Assembly (NCBI RefSeq): GCF_003634935.1
Contig: NZ_RBXO01000001.1
Coordinates: forward strand, 2,381,501-2,445,500
Length of the DNA: 64,000 bases
Direction of reading: 5' to 3'
DNA from: Saccharothrix australiensis
GTDB lineage: Bacteria; Actinomycetota; Actinomycetes; Mycobacteriales; Pseudonocardiaceae
Shown here: one piece after another, positions 25,671 through 33,762 of the stretch
Position numbering within the stretch: position 1 is the first letter of the stretch
Layout: every line of letters starts with the position of its first letter
The notes under the pieces: model-generated
What the model was told of the DNA's origin: nothing
What the model saw: only the letters and a program-made list of their open reading frames with translations
Databases searched by the model: none
Program-made: the position numbers and the translations under genes

Positions 25671-26255
25671 ATGTTCTCGATCCCCCTCGGCGACGACGGT
25701 GCGGAGCTGCGTCCGCTCGAACCGTGGCAGGCCGAAGAGTTCCTGGCCAACATCGACCGCGGACGGGAGTTCATCGGGCGCTACGTCGGGCTGGCGGACG
25801 CCGTCACGGACCTGGCGTCGAGCCGGGCGTACCTCCAGCGGTACGCGGACAAGGCCGCGGCGGACACCGGCCGGATCTACGGGACGTGGCTCGACGGGAC
25901 GCTGGTCGGCGGCGTGCTGTTCCGGACGATGGACGTGCCGATGGGCACGGCCGAGGCCGGGTGCTGGCTGGAGCCGTCGGCGGCCGGCCGGGGGCTCGCG
26001 ACGCGGGCCGCGCGGGTCATCATCGACTGGGCCATCGGGGAACGCGGCGTGCACCGCGTGGAGTGGGTGGTGGCGGCGGGCAACCTGGCCAGCGTCGCCG
26101 TCGCCCGCCGGCTGGGCATGACGCGGGAGGGCGTGCTGCGGGAGTCCTTCCCGCACGGCGGTGAGCGGTACGACATGGAGCTGTGGTCGGTCCTCGCGCC
26201 CGAGTGGCGGTCGGCCGCGCGGCAGCACGGGAACGGCCACCGGCGCGTGCCCTGA
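25671..26255 (+). CDS. GNAT-family N-acetyltransferase (RimJ/RimL-like)
   Basis: About 194 residues. GNAT core: LRPLEPWQAEEFLANIDRG at the start, the acetyl-CoA loop EPSAAGRGLATRAARVIIDW (RGxG), VEWVVAAGNLASVAVARRLG and FPHGGERYDMELWSVL at the end. ATG 25671 has GAAGGT upstream; longer readings are out of family. It follows the reductase by 95 bases and may be co-transcribed. Probably acetylates an N-terminal amine or small molecule. Confidence 0.85.
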   Translation: MFSIPLGDDGAELRPLEPWQAEEFLANIDRGREFIGRYVGLADAVTDLASSRAYLQRYADKAAADTGRIYGTWLDGTLVGGVLFRTMDVPMGTAEAGCWLEPSAAGRGLATRAARVIIDWAIGERGVHRVEWVVAAGNLASVAVARRLGMTREGVLRESFPHGGERYDMELWSVLAPEWRSAARQHGNGHRRVP

Positions 26256-26401
26256 CCGGCGCGTTCCACCCGGCCGTCCCCGGTGGCGGCCCCGCGCGGT
26301 GGCGCGGTTGTTGCAGAACGCGGACATGACGCGCACGGGACGCGGGCATCGCGCGGGCAGTGTCGGAGGTGTCCAACTCCGGCTCTACCAGTGAGGCAGG
26401 C

Positions 26402-26989
26402 ATGGTCCGCCAGTGGGTGCGCGTGTTCGGTGATGGTGGTGGGCGGTCGGGCCGCCGTGCTTCGGCGGCGGTGGCCGGTGTGCTCGTGGTGGCGCTGTCC
26501 GCCTGCGGCCAGGGTCCCTCGGCGGGCGGGTCGTCCGGCGGGGCGGCGCGGCCCGGCGAGGACGGCAGCATCGCCGAGAACAGCAGCATCTCGCCCTTCG
26601 ACGCCGAGCACGTCGCGATCCGGAAGCTGGACCCGGACCTGGTGGCGGCGGTGCGCAAGGCGGCGGAGGACGCCCGGTCGACCGGTGTCGAGCTGCGGGT
26701 CACCTCGGGCTGGCGGAGCAAGGAGTACCAGCAGCGCCTGCTCGACCGGGCGGTCACCGCCTACGGGAGCCTCGAAGAGGCGCGGCGGCTGGTCAGCACG
26801 CCGGAGAAGTCCGCGCACGTGTCCGGCAAGGCCATCGACATCGGTCCGACCGACGCCGCCGACTGGCTGGGCCGCAACGGCGCGGAGTACGGCCTGTGCC
26901 AGGTGTACGCGAACGAGATGTGGCACTTCGAACTCCTGACGAGCCCTGGCGGCGAGTGCCCCGAGCAGCGCAACGACGCGGCGGGGTGA
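26402..26989 (+). CDS. VanY-like D-Ala-D-Ala carboxypeptidase lipoprotein (M15B)
   Basis: About 195 residues. Arg-rich N-terminus, membrane helix and lipobox LSAC (Cys35 as lipid-anchored residue). Zinc/active-site motifs of the M15 family: GWRSKEYQQRLL, SAHVSGKAIDIGP (HxxGxAxD) and MWHFEL (His). A Gly/Ser/Ala-rich stalk separates anchor and catalytic domain. Predicted to trim the C-terminal D-amino acid of peptidoglycan stem peptides at the outer membrane face. A relation to vancomycin resistance is not implied: no VanH/A/X or VanRS gene is near. ATG 26402 follows GTGAGGCAGG. Confidence 0.88.
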   Translation: MVRQWVRVFGDGGGRSGRRASAAVAGVLVVALSACGQGPSAGGSSGGAARPGEDGSIAENSSISPFDAEHVAIRKLDPDLVAAVRKAAEDARSTGVELRVTSGWRSKEYQQRLLDRAVTAYGSLEEARRLVSTPEKSAHVSGKAIDIGPTDAADWLGRNGAEYGLCQVYANEMWHFELLTSPGGECPEQRNDAAG

Positions 26990-27148
26990 CCACCGCAGGC
27001 GGCCGGCGGCCCGGTACCGCACGGGCGGTGTCGTCGGCGGTCCGTCGCGACCGCCCTCGGCCGGCGCGGTGGGCGTTCGGCACCGGGGTCCGCTGTGCGA
27101 GCCGGGCCCCGGTGGCCCGACCTCGCCGCCGTCGGCGGTCAGGGCGCG

Positions 27149-28624
27149 TCAGGCGGGTGACGTGCGATCCGCCGTGGTCTCCGGCATGGTGACGACCAGG
27201 TTGCGCACGCGGTGCGCCGACGTCTCGTAGCCGGTGCTGGCGGACAGCCCCAGCTTGAACGTCGCGGGCACGGCGACCTGGCCGCGGGCCGCCGCGAGGT
27301 CGACCCCGTCGAACACGGTGGTGGTCCGGCCGGCGCGGGTCAGGGACACCGTGACGACGGCGTCGACGATGACGACCCGCACGTGGGCACCGTCCTCCCA
27401 CACGGCGTCCAGCCCGCCCTCGACGCCGACGGCGGCGAGGTGGTGGAAGCCCTCGGCCCGGTCGCCCGAGCCGCGCAGCGCGACGGTGTGCGGCCGACGC
27501 GCGCCGCCGTCGACGGGACCGGCCAGGGTGGTCGAGAAGTTGCCCCACCGGTCGAACCCGATGCCCAGGTAGCCCTTCGTCACGCCGTCCCGCTCGCCCA
27601 CCCCGCCGCGCGCGTACCCCAGCCCGGCACCGTAGCCGCCGACGCCCGTGTCGTGCTCGCCGTCGATGAGGTAGACGGCGAACCCGTCGCCGTTGCCGCC
27701 GGAGGCGTAGTAGTCGAACTCGATGGACACCCCGGCTCGGGACGGGAACGGCGTGTTCAGCAGCACCGTACCCGCCCGGTCGCGCTCGTTCGGGGTCAGT
27801 TGCAGCCCGTCGTCCGCCGTCAGCGTGGCGTCGCCGTGCAGCGTCCAGTCGTGCGCCAGGCCCGTCACGTCACCGCCCTGGAACGGCTCCACGATCGGGA
27901 AGACGTCGGTGGACGTCCCCGGCTCGGGCGCACCGTCCGGGTCGGGGACGTCGTCACCTGCCGGGTCGTCGTCACCGGCCGGGACGTCGTCGCCCGCGGT
28001 GGACGGCGGCGGGTCGGTCGCGATCGAGCCCGGCAGGCGGGGCCCGGTCAGCTCGAACAGGCCGAGCACGACGTCCTGGTACAGGTAGAACCCGCTCTCC
28101 AACGCGGGCAGCGGCCCGTCGCGGTCGTCGCCCGCGCCGTCGTCGCTCGCGGTCGGCGTGCCCAGCACCTGCGCGAGGTCGCGCACCGCGCCGTGCAGGG
28201 CCGATCGCGCGGTGGCGGCCAGCCACCGCACCGGCAGCTCGAAGGCGGCTGCGGTCTGCCGCAGCGGCGCGGGCGTCACCGCGAGCGGTGGCGCGGCGGT
28301 GGCGGCCAGCCAGCGCAGCGGCAGGTCCAGCACGCCGACGAGGTCGGCGTGGGACAGGACGGGCGGCGGCTCCCCGTCGACCATGAAGTCCTCCCATTCG
28401 AGCAGGTCGAACAGGAACTGCCCACCCTTGTACAGCGGCCACGGCGCGAGCGCGTCGAGGATCTGCCGCGCGCGCTCGGGCTCCGCCTGCCGCAGCGCGA
28501 CACCGCGCCGAGCGAGGGTGCACAGCACCGCCCGCAGCCGGAGGTTGGCCTGGTGCACGAACCCGAGCGTCGCGAGGTCCCGCTCGTGCAGGGCGGACCG
28601 GTCGTCGCCGGCGTCGACGCTCAC
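27149..28624 (-). CDS. Unknown helical domain fused to C-terminal L-type lectin domain
   Basis: About 491 residues, no signal peptide. Residues 1-200: unrecognised, mostly helical; the phrase LPxRWLAATA occurs twice (101-110, 130-139), suggesting an internal repeat; KGGQFLFDLLEWEDFMVDGEPP is also notable. Residues 157-240 are Asp/Pro/Gly-rich linker. Residues about 245-480 look like a bacterial L-type/legume-lectin-like domain (FDYYASGGNGDGFAVYLIDGE; GYLGIGFDRWGNF). GTG 28624 overlaps the prenyl synthase stop (GTGA). As third gene of a coupled operon with a polyprenyl synthase and a CrtC-like protein it probably belongs to their pathway, but what it does is unknown. A lectin domain without export signal is odd. 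Confidence 0.7.
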   Translation of the reverse strand: MSVDAGDDRSALHERDLATLGFVHQANLRLRAVLCTLARRGVALRQAEPERARQILDALAPWPLYKGGQFLFDLLEWEDFMVDGEPPPVLSHADLVGVLDLPLRWLAATAAPPLAVTPAPLRQTAAAFELPVRWLAATARSALHGAVRDLAQVLGTPTASDDGAGDDRDGPLPALESGFYLYQDVVLGLFELTGPRLPGSIATDPPPSTAGDDVPAGDDDPAGDDVPDPDGAPEPGTSTDVFPIVEPFQGGDVTGLAHDWTLHGDATLTADDGLQLTPNERDRAGTVLLNTPFPSRAGVSIEFDYYASGGNGDGFAVYLIDGEHDTGVGGYGAGLGYARGGVGERDGVTKGYLGIGFDRWGNFSTTLAGPVDGGARRPHTVALRGSGDRAEGFHHLAAVGVEGGLDAVWEDGAHVRVVIVDAVVTVSLTRAGRTTTVFDGVDLAAARGQVAVPATFKLGLSASTGYETSAHRVRNLVVTMPETTADRTSPA

Positions 28625-30300
28625 AGCGGCCGGGAGGTGACGTAGTGGGCGATCTGTCGCAGCACTGCTTTCCCTTCGTTCTCCGGGATGACGGCCAGGT
28701 CGTGCTCGAAGCGCTCGATGCCCTCGGCGGCCAGCCGGTCGGCCAGGTCCACGGCGTAGTCGAGCGAGCCGTACTCGCGCATGGCCGCGAGCAGCTCCTC
28801 GGCGTCCTGCTGGGACTTGTCGGTGCGCCGCCGGTTCAGCACCCGCGCGAGCCGCTTGCGGTCGCGGGCGTTCGCGGTGCGGAAGAGGTGGATCAACATG
28901 ACGGTGCGCTTGCCCTCCAGGAGGTCGCCGAGCGCCTCCTTGCCGTACAGGGCCTCGTCGCCGACGAGGTTGAGGATGTCGTCCTGGATCTGGAACGCGA
29001 TGCCGATCAGCCGGAACGCCTCGTCGAACCGGCCCAGCACGGCCGGGTCGGTCACCCCGGCGCACACCGCGCCCATCCGGCACGGGCTGATGCACGTGTA
29101 CCAGCCGGTCTTCTTGGTGCTCATGAGGAAGTAGTCGGCGTCCTCGCGCGGCACCACGCGGGAGCGGATCCAGCCCAGCTCGATGGCCTGGCCCTCGACG
29201 GACTCCCGGCACATGTGCATGGCCTCCTGGATCAGCCCCAGCGTCCTGGCCAGGCCGAGCGTTTCGAGGTTCGCCAGCACCGCGTCGACCGCCAGCAGGT
29301 TGAGCCCGTCGCCGACGTTGACCGCGACCCCGTTGCCGAACTCGGCGTTCAGGGTGGGCAGGCCGCGGCGGTGCGTCGACTCGTCGGCGATGTCGTCGTG
29401 CACCAGGAAGCCGTTGTGGAACAGCTCCAGAGCAGCCGCCGCCCGCGCCGCGTGCTCCGGCTTCTCCCCGAACGCCGCGCAGGTCGCGAACACGAGGGTG
29501 GGCCGGAGCCCCTTGCCCTGCCGCGTCGGGTACGCGCCCATCAGGTCGTACAGGTCGGCCTTCGGCTCCCGGTCCGGCAGCAGGAGGTCGATCTCCCGGT
29601 TGGCGCGTGCCCGGCAGGCCCGCATCGTCTCCACCAGGTCGGCGTCGCCGACCGGCCCGGCCTCCCACCAGCCGTCGCTGCGGCGCCCGTCCCACAGCAG
29701 CCGCGGCGCGGTGTCCACCGTCCCGCCGATCAACGCCCTGGTGCCCTCGTCCACGTCCAGCGGGCGGCGCGCGGCGAGGAAGTCCACGGCGCGCCACCCG
29801 GTCGCGGTGGCACCGTGCGGTGACAGCGGGTCGGGCGCGCCGTCGGCCACCGGGCCCCACAGGCGGGGCGACCGCTCGCGGTACTCGCGCCACAGCTGCT
29901 GGACGAACCGGAGCCCCGACGCGCGCTGGGACAGCAGCGTGAACGCCCGCCACACCGCCAGCACCCCGGCGCGGGGTCCGCGCACGTCCAGGCTGTGCGG
30001 CAGCACCTGCTCGACCGGCGGCCGCTGGGCGTCGAAGATCAGGTTCATCGCCCGGTCGTCGAAGACCACCTCGACGTCGGGGTCGCCGACCAGGTCGGGC
30101 TCGACCAGCAGCCGGCTGTGGCGCACGGTCAGCGTGGCTCGGCTGCCGTCGTGGAAGTGCAGGCCCAGCACGACGCCGCGCAGCTGGTCGGCCGCGGCGG
30201 CGACGATGGCGGGCGCGCGTTCCGACAGCGCCGACACCGTGTCCGCCAGCAGCCGCGCCCCCGTGTGCGGCGCGGTGGTGATCGCCGGTTCAGTCCCCAT
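28621..30300 (-). CDS. Polyprenyl diphosphate synthase with N-terminal SCP2-like domain
   Basis: 559 residues, about 200 longer than usual trans-prenyltransferases. Residues 20-140 resemble an SCP2 sterol/lipid-binding domain (SRATLTVRHSRLLVEPDL; VEVVFDDRAMNLIF). Residues 220-559 form the isoprenyl synthase: GKGLRP (262-267), first Asp-rich DDIAD (302-306), MSTKKTGW, and second motif DDILN (440-444), where the usual last Asp is Asn. It should condense isopentenyl diphosphate with an allylic diphosphate; product length is not determined. The ATG overlaps the upstream CrtC-like gene by 11 bases. Confidence 0.85.
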   Translation of the reverse strand: MGTEPAITTAPHTGARLLADTVSALSERAPAIVAAAADQLRGVVLGLHFHDGSRATLTVRHSRLLVEPDLVGDPDVEVVFDDRAMNLIFDAQRPPVEQVLPHSLDVRGPRAGVLAVWRAFTLLSQRASGLRFVQQLWREYRERSPRLWGPVADGAPDPLSPHGATATGWRAVDFLAARRPLDVDEGTRALIGGTVDTAPRLLWDGRRSDGWWEAGPVGDADLVETMRACRARANREIDLLLPDREPKADLYDLMGAYPTRQGKGLRPTLVFATCAAFGEKPEHAARAAAALELFHNGFLVHDDIADESTHRRGLPTLNAEFGNGVAVNVGDGLNLLAVDAVLANLETLGLARTLGLIQEAMHMCRESVEGQAIELGWIRSRVVPREDADYFLMSTKKTGWYTCISPCRMGAVCAGVTDPAVLGRFDEAFRLIGIAFQIQDDILNLVGDEALYGKEALGDLLEGKRTVMLIHLFRTANARDRKRLARVLNRRRTDKSQQDAEELLAAMREYGSLDYAVDLADRLAAEGIERFEHDLAVIPENEGKAVLRQIAHYVTSRPL

Positions 30301-31345
30301 GCGCCCCTCCTGCGAACTCGACCACGCCGTACGTCTCGAAGCCCAGTTCCCGGCCGCCGACGACCCCCTCGACCGCGCACCGGCCCAGCAGCTCGTGCAC
30401 GCTGAACGGCCGCCGGTTGGTCTCCGACGGGTTCGCGATGCGCGCCGCCGTGATCGCCCGGAAGTCCATGACCAGCCGGTCCGCGCCCATGCGCGCGGCG
30501 AGCAGCAGCCGGCGCGGCACCGGCGGCGCGGGCGGGGTGCCCAGCGTGGCGGCCAGCGGCGGCGTCAGCGTCACCCGGTCCAGGTCCAGCTCGCCGTGCA
30601 CGGCGAGCTGGAACCGGCGGCGCGGGAAGTGCCGCGCCAGCCGCCCGCCGCGCCACACCATCACCGAACCGGTGGGCGCGTCGCGCGGGTACTCGGGCTG
30701 GATCAGGGTGAACACCACCGACCACGGCGGCGCGCCGGCCGGATCGGCCGTGGGCGCGTTGGCGAAGCCGAACACCCAGCCGCCCATGACCGGCCAGCTC
30801 CACCGGCCCCGCACCCGCTCGTGGTAGCCGAGCAGGTCGTGGACGACCTCGCCGCGCTCGCCGCGCAGCGTGCCCCGGCCCCGGACACCGGGCTCGGACT
30901 GCCAGCGCAGGAACTCGTCGTCCCCGAACGACGAGCACTGGGACGTGCACGGCCGGCTGGTGCGCGCGAGCCGCAGGTCCACGGCCGGGCTGCCGGTCAC
31001 GGCCGCGACCCGGAACGCGCCCGGCGCGCCGTGCGGGTGCGGCAGGCGGAAGGTCGACCACGCCTCGTCCGGTCGGACCGCGTTGAACTGGCTGGACGAC
31101 CACCCGTGCCCAGGCTCGTGCACCAGCAGGATCGACATCCGCTGGGGCGCCCACCGGTCCGGTTCGCCGGCGGGCTGCTCCGCGCCCAGCACGGACAGGT
31201 TCGAGATCACCACGTGGCCGGTGTCGGGGGCCAGGAACGCGTAGTGCAGCCACTCGCGGTCGTGCGGGTGGCACAGCTCGGACCGCGGGAACGGCCCGCG
31301 GACACCCAGCGCGGGCAGCCGCTCATCGGTGGGGCGCAGCGGCAC
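30290..31345 (-). CDS. CrtC/AttH-like lipocalin-fold protein, putative terpene-modifying enzyme
   Basis: About 351 residues, beta-rich. REWLHYAFLAPDTGHVVISNLSVLG at the start, then LLGYHERVRGRWSWPVMGGWVFGF, reminiscent of the conserved aromatic patch of CrtC/AttH and tocopherol-cyclase-like double-lipocalin proteins. Those act as hydratases or cyclases on isoprenoid chains. The similarity is at the level of fold and motif rhythm, so the assignment is tentative. First gene of an operon with a polyprenyl synthase and a lectin fusion. No signal peptide, so it probably acts in the cytoplasm. Confidence 0.55.
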   Translation of the reverse strand: MPLRPTDERLPALGVRGPFPRSELCHPHDREWLHYAFLAPDTGHVVISNLSVLGAEQPAGEPDRWAPQRMSILLVHEPGHGWSSSQFNAVRPDEAWSTFRLPHPHGAPGAFRVAAVTGSPAVDLRLARTSRPCTSQCSSFGDDEFLRWQSEPGVRGRGTLRGERGEVVHDLLGYHERVRGRWSWPVMGGWVFGFANAPTADPAGAPPWSVVFTLIQPEYPRDAPTGSVMVWRGGRLARHFPRRRFQLAVHGELDLDRVTLTPPLAATLGTPPAPPVPRRLLLAARMGADRLVMDFRAITAARIANPSETNRRPFSVHELLGRCAVEGVVGGRELGFETYGVVEFAGGAHGD

Positions 31346-31535
31346 GCGCGACTCTCCGGTTCACTCGGGCTGTGCCGCGCACCGACGCCACAGCGGGGAC
31401 TGGTCGGCGACATGGTGCCGGCGTCGTCGGCCGTCAGGCGGTGCCACGGGGCCCTGTCACCCGCTCAGGTCGATCTTCCGCCCGATCGGTCACCGTGCCG
31501 GGGGAACCGGGGGCTCGCGGACGTGGTGGCGCGGG

Positions 31536-31569
31536 GTGGACGACGTGGTCCCCCGACCACGCCGTCCAC
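31536..31569. terminator. Strong stem-loop downstream of the alpha/beta hydrolase
   Basis: GTGGACGACGTGGTC (31536-31550) pairs with GACCACGCCGTCCAC (31555-31569) over a CCCC loop, one mismatch in 15 pairs. It lies 27 bases beyond the stop of the minus-strand hydrolase gene and upstream of the CrtC-like operon, so it probably terminates the hydrolase transcript. The other 200 bases of this gap show only promoter-length DNA for the CrtC-like operon. Confidence 0.65.
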
Positions 31570-31595
31570 TCCCCGGCCACGTCCGACCGCTCCGG

Positions 31596-32627
31596 TCAGC
31601 CGAGGCCGCCGGGGCGCGCGAGCAGGTCGCGCAGCGCCGCGTCGATGAAGCGCGTGTCGGGCTCGTTGCTGCCGTGCCCGGCGAAGTGCCCCCAGGTGCC
31701 GGGGATGACCCGGAGTTCGGCGTCGGCCATGTGCCCGACCGCCCACGCCTCGTCCTCCGGAGGGAAGTACAGGTCCTTCTCGGCGGGCATCACGATGGCC
31801 GTGGCGCGGATCGAGGCCAGCGCCGCCACCGTGTCCCCGTCGAAGCCCGGCGTCAGGCCGACGTCGGCGGTCTGCCAGGTCCGCAGCATGGTGAGCAGGT
31901 TGTTGGGGTCCCGGTCGTCGAGGAAGAAGCCCTCCCAGAACCCGACCAGGAAGTCCTCCAGCGACGTGTGGCCGAGCTTCTCCCACTCCCGGTCCCAGTA
32001 GAACGCCTGGGAGAAGCCCCACCCGGCGTACACGCGGGCGGCGGCGCGCAGGCCGACGACCGGCGGCGCGTCGCCGTACCAGCCGCCCGCGAACGCCGCG
32101 TCGGCGGTCAGCGCGGCCTTCACGCCCTCCAGGAAGACCTGGTTGTGGAAGCTGGTCCGCGACGAGCCGCAGAACGGGGCGATGCGCTCGACCATCTCCG
32201 GGTGGCTCACGGCCCACTGGTAGGTCTGGCCCGCGCCCATCGACCAGCCGGTCACCAGCGCGAGGCGCTCGATGCCGAAGTGCCTGGTCACCAGGTCGTG
32301 CTGCGCGCGGACCTGGTCGTGGAACGTGACGTGCGGGAAGCGGGGCCCGGCGTAGCCGCCGGTGGTGTTGCTCGGCGAGGTGGACAGGCCGTTCCCGAGC
32401 ATGTTCGGGACGATGACGAAGTACTTGTCCGGGTCGAGGGCCATGCCGGGGCCGATCAGCCACTCGTTGTCCCAGTGGCGGCCGGAGTACCACGTGGGGT
32501 ACACGACGGCGTTGGACTTGTCGGGTGCGAGCGTGCCGTAGGTCGCGTAGGCGAGCCGCGCGCCGCGCAGGGTCGCGCCGTGTTGCAGGGTGAAGTCGCC
32601 GAGGTCGTGGTGCTGGGTTTCGGTCAC
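31596..32627 (-). CDS. Alpha/beta hydrolase, homoserine-acetyltransferase (MetX)-like
   Basis: About 343 residues. Nucleophile elbow GWSMGAGQT (Ser), probable Asp in MPAEKDLYFPPEDE and His in GTWGHFAGHG. The phrase LAYATYGTLAPDKSNAVVYPTWY and the family-typical helical lid resemble MetX/alpha-beta-hydrolase proteins. The classical MetX signature and any methionine-pathway neighbour are missing, so a carboxyl-ester hydrolase or acyltransferase is at least as likely as homoserine O-acetyltransferase. GTG 32627 has GGAGG upstream; the frame is open about 40 residues further but reads as non-coding sequence. Confidence 0.78.
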   Translation of the reverse strand: MTETQHHDLGDFTLQHGATLRGARLAYATYGTLAPDKSNAVVYPTWYSGRHWDNEWLIGPGMALDPDKYFVIVPNMLGNGLSTSPSNTTGGYAGPRFPHVTFHDQVRAQHDLVTRHFGIERLALVTGWSMGAGQTYQWAVSHPEMVERIAPFCGSSRTSFHNQVFLEGVKAALTADAAFAGGWYGDAPPVVGLRAAARVYAGWGFSQAFYWDREWEKLGHTSLEDFLVGFWEGFFLDDRDPNNLLTMLRTWQTADVGLTPGFDGDTVAALASIRATAIVMPAEKDLYFPPEDEAWAVGHMADAELRVIPGTWGHFAGHGSNEPDTRFIDAALRDLLARPGGLG

Positions 32628-32871
32628 GGGCGGTCCTCCGGTCCGGGGGTCGGTGCGCGAGGTCGTCGGTGCGGCGATCCCGCCTGGGTGAGAATCTGCC
32701 TCATCGGGTCCGTTGTGGCCAGACGGCGGCGTGGAATAGGCTGGTGGCACGGCCGGTCCACAGCGGGCGTTCGACCGGGAGCGTCCATAGTGGACGGAAT
32801 TGGCCGTGCGCCCGGCGGGCCGGTGCGGCGCGGTCCTGTCGGCGCGGCGGGTGCGCGCCTACCCTGGCGGC

Positions 32872-33636
32872 ATGGGCGAACTCCCCGAGACGTTCGACGA
32901 CGCCTTCCGGTCCTCGGCGCGGTCGGAGTGGTTGCGCCGGGAGTTCCCGCGCCTCCTCGACCCGGAGTTGCCGCCGGAGGTGGAGCCGTTCTCCTTCGTG
33001 CCCGCGTCCGGGCTGGCCGAGATCGCCTCGGCGGTGCGCGTCGGGCCCGGCGACCTGCTGGTTGACCTCGCCTGCGGGCGCGGCGGGCCGGGCATGTGGG
33101 TGGCGCGGCGCGTCGGCGCGGCGCTGTGCGGCGTGGACGGCTCGTCGGTCGCGGTCGCCGCCGCGACCGACCGCCGGGACGCGTTCGGGCTGGGGTCGAG
33201 GGCGCGGTTCGCGCAGGGGGACCTGGCGGCCACCGGGCTGGCCGACGGTGCGGCCGACGCCGTGATGTGCGTCGACGCGCTCCAGTTCGCCCCGGACCGC
33301 GACCTGGTCGCGCGGGAGCTGCGGCGCGTGCTCCGCCCCGGCGGTCGACTCGTGCTGACCTGCTGGGAAGCCCGCCTGCTCGGCGATGCCTGCGTGGTCG
33401 AGCGGTTCGCGACCCTGCGCTGCGGCGAGGTGCTGCGCGCCGCCGGGTTCGCCGACGTCGAGGTGGTCGAGCGGCCGGCGTGGGAGGAGCGCAGGCGAGC
33501 GGTGTACGACGCGGCGCTGGCGCTCGGCCCCTCGGAGGACGTCGGGCTGAGCATGATCCAGGCCGAGGGCCGGGATGCCCTCCAGGAGATGCCGCTGACC
33601 AGACGCGTGCTCGTCACCGCCACCAACCCGACCTGA
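32872..33636 (+). CDS. SAM-dependent methyltransferase
   Basis: 254 residues, class I. Motif I DLACGRGGPGMWVARRVGA, acidic strand CGVDGSSVAVAAA, motif around QGDLAATGLADGAADAVMC, and RVLRPGGRLVLTCWEA. The C-terminal part (EVLRAAGFADVEVVERPAWEERRR) belongs to ubiquinone/menaquinone-like and small-molecule methyltransferases. ATG 32872 is nine codons past a Gly/Arg run and fits the family N-terminus; no strong ribosome-binding site. Substrate unknown. It is divergent from the MetX-like gene. Confidence 0.85.
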   Translation: MGELPETFDDAFRSSARSEWLRREFPRLLDPELPPEVEPFSFVPASGLAEIASAVRVGPGDLLVDLACGRGGPGMWVARRVGAALCGVDGSSVAVAAATDRRDAFGLGSRARFAQGDLAATGLADGAADAVMCVDALQFAPDRDLVARELRRVLRPGGRLVLTCWEARLLGDACVVERFATLRCGEVLRAAGFADVEVVERPAWEERRRAVYDAALALGPSEDVGLSMIQAEGRDALQEMPLTRRVLVTATNPT

Positions 33637-33762
33637 TCGACCACGCGTAAGCCGGTCATCCGCTGATCCGCCGTCCACACCACCGCACCGCGCTGTCGGG
33701 CGTGCCGGCGCGCGGTGCACAATCGGCGGACCCCGCAGGCCCGTCGCACCCGTGGAGCCGCC

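Noticed and set aside
26402..26989. Glycopeptide-resistance locus
   Set aside because: Only the VanY-like carboxypeptidase is present, with no VanH, VanA/D-type ligase, VanX or VanRS genes; more likely cell-wall maintenance.
31596..32627. Homoserine O-acetyltransferase of methionine synthesis (metX)
   Set aside because: Only fold-level similarity; no methionine gene nearby and the lid region differs, so no symbol was given.
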